Shown here in pieces: positions 24,936-33,556 of a stretch of DNA of 64,000 nt. The notes under the pieces are model-generated. The model did not search any database and was not told the origin of the DNA. It saw only the letters and a list, made by a program, of their open reading frames with translations. Source of the stretch: an uncultured Coriobacteriales bacterium (GTDB lineage: Bacteria > Actinomycetota > Coriobacteriia > Coriobacteriales > UMGS124); assembly GCA_902464015.1 (NCBI GenBank), contig CABQHM010000005.1, positions 12,745-76,744 of the forward strand. Reading direction: 5' to 3'. Position 1 is the stretch's first letter; the number at the start of each line of letters is the position of its first letter. The position numbers and the translations under genes were made by a program.

Positions 24936-27485
24936 TTACATGCTCCTGCTTGAGTGGCAGGTGAGGTAGATGAGCTGGCGATCATGGGCGAGGTCTTTCA
25001 CGAAGTCGAGTGCCTCGCCAAGATGGCGGTCGTCGAGGTTGACGAAGGGGTCGTCGAGGATGATGAAGGGCTGGGCCCCCTCAAAGAGGGCGTCGCCGAG
25101 CGCCATGCGCATGCAGAAGGCGATGACGTCGGAGTAGCCCTGGCTGAGCTCGCCGATCTCGTGTGTGCGACCCTGCTGGCGGATGACGGCACCGGTCGTC
25201 TCGTCCACGGCCACGCCTGAGGCTGCGATGCCGCTGAACCGCTCGATGTAGGAGGCGAAGCTCTTCTCCACGGCCTCGCTGTCGGCCTGGGTGGCGGGGC
25301 CGTAGGGCGGGGGACCGTAGGTGGCCACGAGCTCTCGGAGCTGCGCGCGCACGGCGTCGAGCTTGGCCTGGACCACGGGATAGCGCGCGGCTGCGCCAGC
25401 GAGGTTCTCGGCAAACGCGCGGCTCACTTTTTGGACGGGCCAACCGTGCCGCGCGCACACCTGCTCGAGGTTGCGCTGTGCCTCTTCCTTGCAGGCCGCG
25501 CTGGTCCCCTGGCCCGAATCTGCGGCGGCGAGCATGCGCTGTGCCTCTTGATAGGCGCTCACGGTGCCCGCAAGGTTCGAGAGCAGGGCGCTTGCGTTTG
25601 CGGGGCTCGCGTTGTCGTAGTAGGGCGAGAGGAACTCTACCAGCTTGTTTTCGAGTTCGGTTGCGCGTGTGGCCCTCTCTGCGGCCTGGGATGCGGCTGC
25701 GTCGCGGGCGTTCGTGAGGCGCTCGTAGGTCTTCATGTTCGTTTGGAGGGTCATGAGGCCCTGCTGCGGGTCGTCTCCGGAGATGCCGTACCGTGCGAGG
25801 AGCTCGTCGAGCTCGCTGCGCAGGGGAGCGGCCTCTTCCTCAAGTTCCTCGGCCTGTATGCGGCCGCGATCGGCGCGTTCGGTGAGTCTTACGAGCTCCG
25901 TCTTGAGGCGCTCGATGGCGTCGACGGCCGTGGCGGGCTCGACTCCGCGCGCATAGGTCGAGGTGAACGCCTTTGCCTGCACCTCGAGGCCCTGGGCCTT
26001 GAGCTCGGCTTCGGTTGCCGCCTCATCGGTGCGGCGGTGAGCGCCCGACTTGCCCAGGACAACGAGGAGCAAGGCGATGATGAGGGCGCAGGTGCCCGCG
26101 ATGGCCACGACGATGCCGGGAACGGGCAGGTAGAGTGCCACGGCAATGACGAGGCCAACGGCAAGCAGCGCCGCCCCTGCTCCGGCGAGCACTTTGGCGA
26201 CGACCGCGCTGGCCCCCTCGGCGGCTCCGAGCTGCGCCGTGTCGAGACCGCGCGTCGCCTGGGCGCTGGCAAGCAGGCCTCGGCAGCGTCGGATGTCGTC
26301 GTCGGTGGGAATGCCAGCTTTGAAGTAGTTCTGCAGCATGGCGAGGCGCTGTTCGTCCTGGTCGCTGAGGTTTTGGCTTTGCAGGGCGCCGCGAATCTCG
26401 TTGAGCCTGGAGATGAGCTCCTGGCAGCGCGAGAGCTGCTCGGAGGTGGGCAGGCCGTCTTTGAACGTGGCGTGGAGTTCATCGAGACGTGTCTGTTCGG
26501 CGAGATCGATGCCCTGGGCGTCCTGCTGGGCGCGCACCTGCGTGAGTTCGGTTAGAACCCGCTGGTAGGCGTCAATCTCGTCCATGCTGGGCAGGCCCGT
26601 CGTGAAACGCTGGGCGCTGCGGGCAACGAAGTCGCGCACGGCCTGCAGCTCCTGGGTCTGCGCCTGTGCCTGGTCAGCGGCACGGTCGATTTTGTCGAGC
26701 GCGGCGGTCAGCTCGTCGGGCGGCACGTTGCTCGGTTTGTCGTTGCCGAAGAGCCCCTCGATGCGGGCGAGCTCGTCGGCGTACTCGCGGCTGCGGTGGC
26801 AAAGATCTGCGTGCCTGGCGGAAACCTGGTCGGAGGCCGCGGGGCTCGGGGCGTCTTGCGAAGCCGTGGGGGCGCCCGTGAGCTTGGCGAGCATGCGCTG
26901 CGTGGGACGCGTGTGCGGGCCGGAGAGACGTGCCACATAGGTGCTGCGCTCGAAGGAATCGGCGTCCAGGCCGAAGACCTTGAAGCCGAGGTTGTCTTCG
27001 AGTTCGCGCACGCGTTGGCCGCTGGTGAGGTCGTACACGGCGAGGAAGTCGTCGCGCGACGTGGCGGCGAAGGCGCGCTCGACGCGGTAGGAGCCCGCCT
27101 GCCCCTCAAAGACCATCTCTCCGCCGTATGCGCCACCCTGCCAGGGGCGATAGCGTTCGCGAAGGTCTTGGCGGCCCATCTGGACAGCCTCGTCGTCGAA
27201 GCCGTAGAACATGGCGCGCACGAAGTTTGCAAGCGTCGTCTTGCCCACGCCGTTGGCGGCCTCAATGACATTGAGGCCGGGCTCGAAGTCGAAGTCTTGG
27301 TCGTGGAGCTTGCCGAAGTTGGCGATGTGGCAGCTCACGAGGCGAGTGAAGGCACCCTTGGTCGCGCCGGCATGGGCCGCCCCCGCGGAATGGTTTCCCT
27401 CGGGTTGAAACGCCTCGGCAAACCCGGCGCCTGGGAGGTCTAGCCGGTGGATGGGGCCCGCTGTTGTACGCTCGCCGTTTTGCAA
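24936..27485 (-). CDS. YhaN-like SMC-related AAA ATPase
   Basis: The start TTG 27485 is favoured because GAGGAG lies six bases upstream; an ATG at 27554 in the same frame lacks a site. The 849-residue protein has Walker A EAANGVGKTT at 75-84, a long coiled coil, two hydrophobic segments in the middle (AGAALLAVGLVIAVALYL and GIVVAIAGTCALIIALLLVV), and a C-terminal signature LSQGYSD with Walker B FIILDDPF. This layout, including the central membrane hairpin, matches YhaN, a relative of RecN and SbcC. YhaN normally partners with the nuclease YhaO; no such gene is in the window. Confidence 0.85.
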   Translation of the reverse strand: MQNGERTTAGPIHRLDLPGAGFAEAFQPEGNHSAGAAHAGATKGAFTRLVSCHIANFGKLHDQDFDFEPGLNVIEAANGVGKTTLANFVRAMFYGFDDEAVQMGRQDLRERYRPWQGGAYGGEMVFEGQAGSYRVERAFAATSRDDFLAVYDLTSGQRVRELEDNLGFKVFGLDADSFERSTYVARLSGPHTRPTQRMLAKLTGAPTASQDAPSPAASDQVSARHADLCHRSREYADELARIEGLFGNDKPSNVPPDELTAALDKIDRAADQAQAQTQELQAVRDFVARSAQRFTTGLPSMDEIDAYQRVLTELTQVRAQQDAQGIDLAEQTRLDELHATFKDGLPTSEQLSRCQELISRLNEIRGALQSQNLSDQDEQRLAMLQNYFKAGIPTDDDIRRCRGLLASAQATRGLDTAQLGAAEGASAVVAKVLAGAGAALLAVGLVIAVALYLPVPGIVVAIAGTCALIIALLLVVLGKSGAHRRTDEAATEAELKAQGLEVQAKAFTSTYARGVEPATAVDAIERLKTELVRLTERADRGRIQAEELEEEAAPLRSELDELLARYGISGDDPQQGLMTLQTNMKTYERLTNARDAAASQAAERATRATELENKLVEFLSPYYDNASPANASALLSNLAGTVSAYQEAQRMLAAADSGQGTSAACKEEAQRNLEQVCARHGWPVQKVSRAFAENLAGAAARYPVVQAKLDAVRAQLRELVATYGPPPYGPATQADSEAVEKSFASYIERFSGIAASGVAVDETTGAVIRQQGRTHEIGELSQGYSDVIAFCMRMALGDALFEGAQPFIILDDPFVNLDDRHLGEALDFVKDLAHDRQLIYLTCHSSRSM

Positions 27486-27598
27486 TGTGTGCTCCTCGAA
27501 AGAGGTGGGATTCTGTCTTGCCAGGTGTGCAACATTCGCGTAAAAGCATACCATTGCAACGCCCGATTTTGAATCTCCGAACGTGCGAAGGATGGCAA

Positions 27599-28213
27599 AT
27601 GACCTGCCAAAAGTCTGATATCTCGGCCCTTTGCGGCGAAGCTGGCGCATCGAGCGATGAACCGGCGGCCGCTTTGTGCGAGGCGCCTGCCGTGAAGCCC
27701 CCCGAGCCCATCGACGTCTACGACGCCGACCGCCGGCCGACGGGCCTCGTGATTGATCGGCGTTCACAGCGCCTGGGCCAGGGCCAGTACATGCTGTACG
27801 CCATCGTGGTGGTGTGCGACGCGCGGGGGCGCATGCTCATCACGCGCCGCGCGCTCGACAAGGCGTGGGCGGCAGGCTGGTGGGAGGTGCCGGGCGGCGG
27901 CGTGTGCGCCGGAGAGACCACCCGCGACGCCGCCATTCGCGAGGCGGGCGAAGAAGTGGGGCTTGACCTTACGCGCGGCACGCTCGAGCTGCTCTGGTCC
28001 TATCGCAACGACGACCCGGGATACTCGGACAACTACTTCGCGGACATCTACCGAGCTACACTGGACTTTTCCGCTGCCGACGTACTTCTGCGCGAGCGCG
28101 AGGCAACCGACTTTGCGCTTGCGAGCTGGGACGAGGTGCGCGAGCTTGCCCAGCAGGGGCGTTTCTTGCATTACGAACGTCTGGCGCGGGCACTGGGGCA
28201 TGAGGAGGAATAG
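27599..28213 (+). CDS. Nudix hydrolase (YfcD/IPP isomerase-like)
   Basis: ATG 27599 with GAAGGAT upstream; the frame could extend to 27464 but overlaps the divergent ATPase start. The 204-residue protein has the entry sequence IDVYDADRRPTGLVIDR, typical of the YfcD/isopentenyl-diphosphate isomerase-like group, and a complete Nudix box GGGVCAGETTRDAAIREAGE continuing to EVGL. The reaction is hydrolysis of an unidentified nucleoside-diphosphate compound. It is divergent from the YhaN-like gene. Confidence 0.88.
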   Translation: MTCQKSDISALCGEAGASSDEPAAALCEAPAVKPPEPIDVYDADRRPTGLVIDRRSQRLGQGQYMLYAIVVVCDARGRMLITRRALDKAWAAGWWEVPGGGVCAGETTRDAAIREAGEEVGLDLTRGTLELLWSYRNDDPGYSDNYFADIYRATLDFSAADVLLREREATDFALASWDEVRELAQQGRFLHYERLARALGHEEE

Positions 28214-28230
28214 GGCACGCACGCGATTAC

Positions 28231-28390
28231 AAGACAATCGCGAATCCCGGTGCTCCTGAATTATCGGAGGCGCTGAGACGCGAGGGGAAGTAATGCGTGT
28301 ATGCAGCTGCAAGATACGTGCGGAGTCCGATGTTCCTGAGTTGCTGGAAGCATCGGGGTTTGAGGGGAAGTAGTGCGTGTGTGCGCCTGC
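28231..28390. repeat. Imperfect tandem repeat, two 80-bp units
   Basis: Units 28231-28310 and 28311-28390 align without gaps; about 54 of 80 positions match by eye, best in GAGGGGAAGTARTGCGTGT. A weaker partial match (AATCGCGAA...TGCTSCTGA) lies near 31426-31454. It sits between the Nudix and TetR genes; function unknown. Confidence 0.55.
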
Positions 28391-28448
28391 TCTGCCGTTG
28401 ACATAATTGTTGCCAGATTGTTACGCGCCTTGTGCTAGAGTGACCCGC

Positions 28449-29171
28449 ATGAATACGCAGACTCTTACGAGCGAGGCCGCTGAGCAGCCCGCCGCCGCAC
28501 ATGATACCGATGACCGTCGAGACCACATCCTCGAGGTGGCCATGGAGCTTTTCTCGCAGAAGGGCTTCGCCGGCACTTCGATGAGCGCCATTGCGCGCAA
28601 GGTGGGCATCGACCAGTCCACCATGTATTACTGGTTTAAGAGCAAGGAGCACTTGCTCGACGAAATCGTGAGCCTGCATGGCAAAACCGTCGAGTATGCC
28701 CAGCTCATGAGCGGCATGGACGGATCGTGGTCGGCTCGCCTGTACGCCCTGGTTTATCACGACGTGCTCAACTTGTGTCTGCTGCCCGTGGACTTCTACG
28801 AGCTTGAGACTGCGGCTGGCAAGGATCGCTCGCGTTTTGGCGGCTTCTTCGACAACTACCACAGCCTGGCAGCCATCATCCGCTCCCTTGTGGAGGGCGG
28901 CATTGCGGCGGGGGAGTTCGAACACCCCGACCCCTGGAGCTGCACCTTCAACATTATGGTGTGCGACGAGGGCCTGCAGCACCGCTATCACCAGGGCAAG
29001 CAGGGCAAGCGCCTCTTCAACGACGGCTCGTCTCCTGAACATATCGACTGCTCGGCCGAGTCCTATGCTCGCATGGGTGCCTTCAACGCACTCAGCTGCC
29101 TTACAGGTTCGGGCAAAGTCATCCAGAAAGCCCACGACGAAGCCTCCTCTCACGGCTGGCTCGAGAGGTAG
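28449..29171 (+). CDS. TetR-family transcriptional regulator
   Basis: ATG 28449 is used although its ribosome binding site is poor. The 240-residue product has an N-terminal helix-turn-helix (HILEVAMELFSQKGFAGTSM, then SAIARKVGIDQSTMYYWFKS) followed by an all-helical ligand domain with no recognisable match. A TTGACA box lies about 50 bp upstream at 28398-28403. No obvious target gene is adjacent in the same direction, so the regulon is unknown. Confidence 0.88.
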   Translation: MNTQTLTSEAAEQPAAAHDTDDRRDHILEVAMELFSQKGFAGTSMSAIARKVGIDQSTMYYWFKSKEHLLDEIVSLHGKTVEYAQLMSGMDGSWSARLYALVYHDVLNLCLLPVDFYELETAAGKDRSRFGGFFDNYHSLAAIIRSLVEGGIAAGEFEHPDPWSCTFNIMVCDEGLQHRYHQGKQGKRLFNDGSSPEHIDCSAESYARMGAFNALSCLTGSGKVIQKAHDEASSHGWLER

Positions 29172-29455
29172 GGCGCGGCTCCCTCGAGGCTTCGAAACCC
29201 TTCTTGCTGTGATTTGCGAGATGTCGCTGTGGGGCTCGCCCGCGTGGTCCTCTCAGCTGCGGCTTAACTCCGCAAGGTCGGTTACCGCAGCTTGTCGCTG
29301 GCGCCATAAGGCATTTTTGCCGTACGTTTGCGTTTTAATTTCACTGGGTCGAGTAGGGGTGCAGCCCGCACTGCCGTTACCTGGTGTTTTGCTGAGGTCA
29401 GTTGGGTGCTAGCATCTCCGGCCAGAATTAAAACGCAAACGTACGCCGTTTTTCG
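29172..29455. other. Intergenic region holding a hairpin and repeat element copy A
   Basis: AGCTGCGG (29255-29262) pairs with CCGCAGCT (29285-29292) across a 22-base loop; it has no T-run. Element A (29321-29445) fills the rest. Nothing coding is supported. Confidence 0.5.
29321..29445. repeat. MITE-like element copy A with 20-bp perfect terminal inverted repeats
   Basis: The left end CGTACGTTTGCGTTTTAATT (29321-29340) is the exact reverse complement of 29426-29445. Interior core TTACCTGGTGTTTT at 29377-29390. No coding capacity. The right end is followed by CCGTTTTT. It ends ten bases before the stop codon of the Vsr/DUF559-like gene. Confidence 0.85.
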
Positions 29456-30619
29456 TCATGCCCTATGAAGCGAGCCCCAGCCTGCGAGCACTTCTTGTCT
29501 CAATTTGGCCGAAAGTTGCTTCTGCCGGTTCGACTTTGCGGGATGGGGTTTGCCGAGCATGCTGGAAATCGTCCTTGAAAGGGCGTCGAAGCGCGAAGCG
29601 TCTGCGAGTTGGCCATAGGTTATAGGGAGCACGTCGATACCCATGCGCCGCAGTGCGGCGGTGCGGTCTGAATCCGACAAGAAGCTGCCTTCGTTTTGAT
29701 GAACGAGCGAACTTTGGCACTCAACATCCAGGCCCGACTCCCAGTATAAATCGCAGTAGCAGTTGTTTCTTTGGGCGAGAAGCTGTGCGTCGCGTGTCAA
29801 GGATATCTTCTTGTTGAAGGTGAACCCGCCATGCCCCTCTCCTCCAAGATTGCGGGCAAACCCTAAGAGCACGCCTGCCTGAACCTCGAGGGGAGAGGCT
29901 GCTCCGGCAATTACGAGGCCTGCTGCTTTAGCCAACCGCTTGCTTCCTCGTTTTGGGGCGCAGGCTGTTGCCGCATATGTTAGTTGCTTTACGGTAGCGA
30001 GTGCCGGACGTGACCAAAGACTGGTGAGATGGCCTTGCGAGTCGAGGCACGGTTTCCATCCCCCGATCGCCGGGATGCCCGTTCTGTTTTGAATCGTTTG
30101 CAGCCATTTGCAGATGAGGGGTGCCGCTTCGTATATGGCAAAGGAGCCACACAGCTCACTTGCAAGCAAAACTGTTTGGGTGAGGTTGGCTCGAGCGGCC
30201 ATCTGCAAAAGAGCCAATGCAGGTGTGACGACACTGATTGATTCGCGGATTCGGATTGTTCGACAGGCTGCTGTTTCAGGGTTCCACAATCGCGGGCGTA
30301 GAAGTGTTGACGTATGGCAGGCGCTGTGCTGGCTTACAAGAATGTCAACGGGGCCGTCATGGGTTGCTGCAATGAGTGGAATTGTTGGCCGAAGCAGCTC
30401 GACGGCTTCGCCCGACCCGCGCATAGAGGGGTTGGGCTGCAGGAACCGTCCACAGAGCGGAAGCTCCGCAAGCGTCGCCGCCCTGAAGGCCTCGAGCTCG
30501 CCGGGTCTGAGAATTCTGCGCAGCACGATGTCATCGCTCTTGCCTGCCAGCAGCAGGCGAACGATCGGTGGAATTCGCCAGTATTCGAATGCCGTTGTGT
30601 CGCAAATAGTTATATCCAT
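29456..30619 (-). CDS. Protein with C-terminal Vsr/DUF559-like PD-(D/E)XK nuclease signature, flanked by inverted-repeat elements
   Basis: ATG 30619 gives 387 residues; no strong ribosome binding site marks the start. The first 240 residues (opening CDTTAFEYWRIPP) match nothing I can name. The C-terminal third has SPLEVQAGVLLGFARNLGG (242-260, candidate Glu245), CDLYWESGLDVECQ (289-302, Asp290, Glu300, Gln302) and SDSDRTAALRRMGIDVLPIT (315-334). This order fits the Vsr-like fold of DUF559 proteins, often attached to AbiEi-type antitoxin-like regulators. Element A touches its 3' end and element B lies 141 bp upstream. Codon use is less GC-biased than neighbours, which suggests transfer. Nuclease activity is inferred, not shown. 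Confidence 0.6.
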   Translation of the reverse strand: MDITICDTTAFEYWRIPPIVRLLLAGKSDDIVLRRILRPGELEAFRAATLAELPLCGRFLQPNPSMRGSGEAVELLRPTIPLIAATHDGPVDILVSQHSACHTSTLLRPRLWNPETAACRTIRIRESISVVTPALALLQMAARANLTQTVLLASELCGSFAIYEAAPLICKWLQTIQNRTGIPAIGGWKPCLDSQGHLTSLWSRPALATVKQLTYAATACAPKRGSKRLAKAAGLVIAGAASPLEVQAGVLLGFARNLGGEGHGGFTFNKKISLTRDAQLLAQRNNCYCDLYWESGLDVECQSSLVHQNEGSFLSDSDRTAALRRMGIDVLPITYGQLADASRFDALSRTISSMLGKPHPAKSNRQKQLSAKLRQEVLAGWGSLHRA

Positions 30620-30993
30620 GCCACAAGAATGCACCAAACACCAGGCAGAATTGCCGAAAATATTAGGTGATTCATTTATGTATCCCACCGATGTCACGCA
30701 GCACACGCGGGCCTATGTCGGCTTGACACCATAGTGGCTGCTTGTGGCACAAAAAAGTACGCGTGTTTGCGTTTTAATTTCTGCGTGACAAATGTGTTAT
30801 GTGGCGCCTTTATAAAACACCTGGTAGATAAGTCGCTGCTTCTCGATGATGACGGGATGCGGGGCTGTGCTCAGATTAAAACGCAAACACGCAGTGTTTT
30901 TGCACGGCGACGCGCGTTGGGGCGGCTTGTGGATGCGTATAATCCGCTCGAAAATGTCAACGGCCGGTAATTCCGGCAGGACGGAGGACGAAG
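30620..30993. other. Intergenic region between Vsr-like gene and thioesterase, with element copy B
   Basis: Its first 140 bases are AT-rich leader of the minus-strand gene. Element B occupies 30761-30892, and the last 100 bases precede the thioesterase. No further gene is supported. Confidence 0.5.
30761..30892. repeat. MITE-like element copy B with 18-bp perfect terminal inverted repeats
   Basis: GCGTGTTTGCGTTTTAAT (30761-30778) is the reverse complement of 30875-30892. The interior AAAACACCTGGTAGA (30814-30828) matches the core of copy A only on the opposite strand, so copy B appears inverted relative to A and C. Length 132 bp, no coding capacity. Confidence 0.85.
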
Positions 30994-31413
30994 ATGGCGT
31001 CGCTTGTTCCTGAAGATGCGTCCCTTGAAGAGGTGCGGGAGGTTTTTTCGCGCGACCGGTTTGCCAGCGAGGCATGCGGGTGCAGGGTCGTTGACTTCGC
31101 GCCTGGTCATGCCGTGTGCGAGTTCGAAGTGGGGCCGCAGCACCTCAATGGCATGGGGTCCGTCATGGGCGGAGCGATTTTTACGCTCGCCGACTTTGCC
31201 CTTGCCGTCGCGTGCAACATAGGCGAGGAACCGACGGTGTCGGTTTCCAACACAATCGAGTTCCTTAGCTCTCCGAAGGGCACGCGTCTCACAGCCGTGT
31301 GCGATGCCGATAAGTCGGGGTCGTCTCTGGGTTTTTATACGTGTGACGTGCATGACGACCTGGGCCGCCACGTGGCTCGTATGACGGCGACGTGTTTTAG
31401 AAGGCCCGCGTAG
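30994..31413 (+). CDS. Hotdog-fold thioesterase, PaaI-like
   Basis: ATG 30994 follows GGAGG at a good distance. The 139-residue protein has the PaaI-type active-site segment HLNGMGSVMGGAIFTLADFA, with the conserved helix that holds the catalytic Asp, and the strand SNTIEFLSSPKGTRLTAVCD. Such tetrameric enzymes hydrolyse aryl- or acyl-CoA thioesters. No phenylacetate or fatty-acid genes are nearby to narrow the substrate. It stands alone. Confidence 0.9.
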   Translation: MASLVPEDASLEEVREVFSRDRFASEACGCRVVDFAPGHAVCEFEVGPQHLNGMGSVMGGAIFTLADFALAVACNIGEEPTVSVSNTIEFLSSPKGTRLTAVCDADKSGSSLGFYTCDVHDDLGRHVARMTATCFRRPA

Positions 31414-31602
31414 GGCGAGGGCTGTGACGATAATCGCGAAACACTGATGCTGCTGACCTCGCCATTGCCCCAGCTTGGAAGCCATCAACAAATCTATGAT
31501 GCCTCAGAAAAAGACCTGCCTATACTCATGCGCGCCCCTGCGATAGCGTGAGGTGCACAGCGGTTGAAACCAGTGTATCCAAACGGGGAAGGCGGGATTT
31601 GT

Positions 31603-32922
31603 ATGGCAGCTCAGGTGTCGCGCAGGGCGCTTATGGTTGGGGCGGCGTTTGCTCTTGCGGGTGGTGCGCTTGCGAGCCTGGCCGGATGCGGCGAGGAGCC
31701 GGGTCTCAAGGCGGCCCTGCTCGACACGGGCGAGCTTGTCTTCACCGATTCGCTTGGCAAGCTTTCTGGCAAGGTGAATCAGAGTTGGCCGCTCGACGAG
31801 AGCGAGGCCTACTCCTATACCGACCGTGCCCCTTGGCATGATTTTGCGCGCAAGGTGACCTCGGTGCGCTTCGATGCGGCCGTGAAGCCCACATCGTGTG
31901 CCTGGTGGTTCTCTGAGCTTGAGACGTGTCAAAGCATCGACCTTACGAACCTCGACACCTCGGCCTGCACGAGCATGGAGGGCATGTTCTCATATTGTCC
32001 CAAGGTGGGCTCGCTTGACCTCTCAGCGCTTAATACGGCAGCCTGCACGAGCATGACCAGCATGTTTGCTGGCTGCAGCGGCCTTGCCAAGCTCGATGTG
32101 TCGGGCTTTGACACGGCGTCTGTTACAAGTCTCGACTCGGCGTTTTACGGTTGCAGTTCGCTTGAGGCACTCGATCTGTCGTCCTGGCAGACGGACCACG
32201 TTGTCACGATGGCCAACATGTTCTCGGGTTGCGCTGCGCTTGCCAGCATTGGGTTCGGGGATGGCTTCTCCACCTCTGGGGTGACGGACATGTCGGGCAT
32301 GTTCAATGACTGTCGCAGTCTTTCCGGCATTGATGTCTCCGGCTTCGACACCTCGCAGGTCACCTTGACGACTTCGATGTTTGAGAAGTGCTTTGCGCTC
32401 GAGTCACTCGATGTCTCGTCAATTGACACCTCGCAGGTCACCAGCATGCGCGGCATGTTCCGCGATTGCTCTTCTTTGACCGAGCTCGACCTCTCCTCGT
32501 TCTTCACGGCGCAGGTCATGAACTTCTCCAACATGCTCCGCGATTGCAAGGCGCTGAAGACCGTCAACGTGTCGTCGTTCGACACGAGCCGCGCTACAGA
32601 CATGAACTACATGTTCTACGGGGACGAATCGCTCGAGTCGCTCGACCTGGACAATTTCGATACGTCGCGCGTTGCCACCATGGAGTCGATGTTCGAGGGT
32701 TGTTCGAGTCTGACTGAGCTTGATATCTCCGGTTTTGACATGAGCAACGCCTGGGACACGCGCTCACTGTTCAAAGATTGCTCCGACCTCTCCAAGCTTG
32801 AGCTGGGGGAGTGGAATCTTGCAAAGGCAGAGGACTTCGGCAACATGTTCGCGGGCTGCGGCAAGCTTCCTGCCGCGTTTATCGAGGAACATACCCCCGA
32901 GCCCATCGATTACGACGCGTAG
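31603..32922 (+). CDS. Lipoprotein with 12 BspA-type (DUF285) leucine-rich repeats
   Basis: ATG 31603 opens a signal with both a twin-arginine-like SRRALMVGAAFALAGG and a lipobox LAGC, so a lipoprotein, possibly Tat-exported, is likely. From about residue 105 the 439-residue chain consists of 12 repeats of 24-27 residues following the pattern LDLSxFDTSxVTxMxxMFxxCxSL. This repeat is known from BspA and other surface proteins of gut and oral anaerobes, where it can mediate adhesion. There is no catalytic domain. A terminator lies about 140 bp downstream. Confidence 0.9.
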   Translation: MAAQVSRRALMVGAAFALAGGALASLAGCGEEPGLKAALLDTGELVFTDSLGKLSGKVNQSWPLDESEAYSYTDRAPWHDFARKVTSVRFDAAVKPTSCAWWFSELETCQSIDLTNLDTSACTSMEGMFSYCPKVGSLDLSALNTAACTSMTSMFAGCSGLAKLDVSGFDTASVTSLDSAFYGCSSLEALDLSSWQTDHVVTMANMFSGCAALASIGFGDGFSTSGVTDMSGMFNDCRSLSGIDVSGFDTSQVTLTTSMFEKCFALESLDVSSIDTSQVTSMRGMFRDCSSLTELDLSSFFTAQVMNFSNMLRDCKALKTVNVSSFDTSRATDMNYMFYGDESLESLDLDNFDTSRVATMESMFEGCSSLTELDISGFDMSNAWDTRSLFKDCSDLSKLELGEWNLAKAEDFGNMFAGCGKLPAAFIEEHTPEPIDYDA

Positions 32923-33058
32923 GGTGCCCTGGTGTGATCTGCCGGAGGAAGTTTCACTCCTGCAAAAAGCCCTGAGGACAGTGCTACGGGGCGTCTCAGA
33001 TATCTAGGCTCTATTGTGAGCCATGCGCTGGCGACCTTTAGTGCGTCTGCCTTGAAGT

Positions 33059-33110
33059 GCCTCCCATCTCTCGGACAAAGAATGTAGCGTCCGGGAATGG
33101 GAGGTTTTTT
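33059..33110 (+). terminator. Rho-independent terminator downstream of the BspA-like gene
   Basis: CCTCCCAT (33060-33067) pairs with ATGGGAGG (33097-33104), with an inner pair CGGAC/GTCCG (33072-33076 with 33089-33093), then TTTTTT at 33105-33110. Confidence 0.8.
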
Positions 33111-33407
33111 ATGCCCATTGGCCTGCTATGCAAGTGATGGGGTCACGCGTCTTGCCTTTGATGGGCTCGCGGGGCCGCCAGTTTGTGGGTAAATACGACA
33201 GGGCGGGGGATATCCTGCCTGCTTACTTCGGGTGCTATTGCAGTTCGCTGTTTGATACCCTTCGCTGCGGAGGGGACTTTGCGAAAAAGGTGCGAGACGC
33301 ATGGGCTGCACGGACGAAGAACCCTGTTGTATACGGTGCAAGTGGGCACACCGTATGTCGAAATACATGGGTGCCTGTACGCGTCGCGCGTTAGAAGAGT
33401 TCGCTTC

Positions 33408-33556
33408 CTACCGCTCGTCAGGACGTCTCGCACGAAAAAGCCCCGCCTGTGTACGGGGCGAATCCCACTCCCTACTGCTCGTCGGGTCGCCCCGCACGTA
33501 TAAATCCCGTTCCGCCTTGCGCGTACGCTAGCGCCAGCTTCTTACTGCTCGTCGGG
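33408..33556. repeat. Degenerate direct repeats of the LuxR gene's 3' end
   Basis: CTACCGCTCGTC (33408), CTACTGCTCGTC (33472) and CTTACTGCTCGTC (33541) recur 64-69 bp apart. The last is the real end of the LuxR coding sequence (DEQ stop) on the minus strand; the others lie outside the gene and look like decayed tandem duplications. Confidence 0.45.
33435..33459 (-). terminator. Terminator of the LuxR-type regulator gene
   Basis: GCCCCG (33440-33445) pairs with CGGGGC (33454-33459), and AAAAA on the left gives a U-run in minus-strand RNA, about 80 bp beyond the stop codon. Confidence 0.65.

Larger units (their letters stand above)
32923..33541. other. Gene-free stretch between BspA-like gene and LuxR gene
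   Basis: It contains the terminators at 33059-33110 and 33435-33459, a hairpin ATACGGTG/CACCGTAT (33331-33338 with 33349-33356), and degenerate copies of the 3' end of the LuxR gene. An 88-codon frame at 33128-33394 has no ribosome binding site or family resemblance and is not called. Confidence 0.5.

Noticed and set aside
28398..28426. Sigma-70 promoter upstream of the TetR gene
   Set aside because: The TTGACA box is perfect, but the sequence 17 bases further (TTACGC) is a poor -10 box; not called as a promoter.
33128..33394. 88-codon frame in the gap before the LuxR gene
   Set aside because: No ribosome binding site and no recognisable domain, and it crosses a hairpin.
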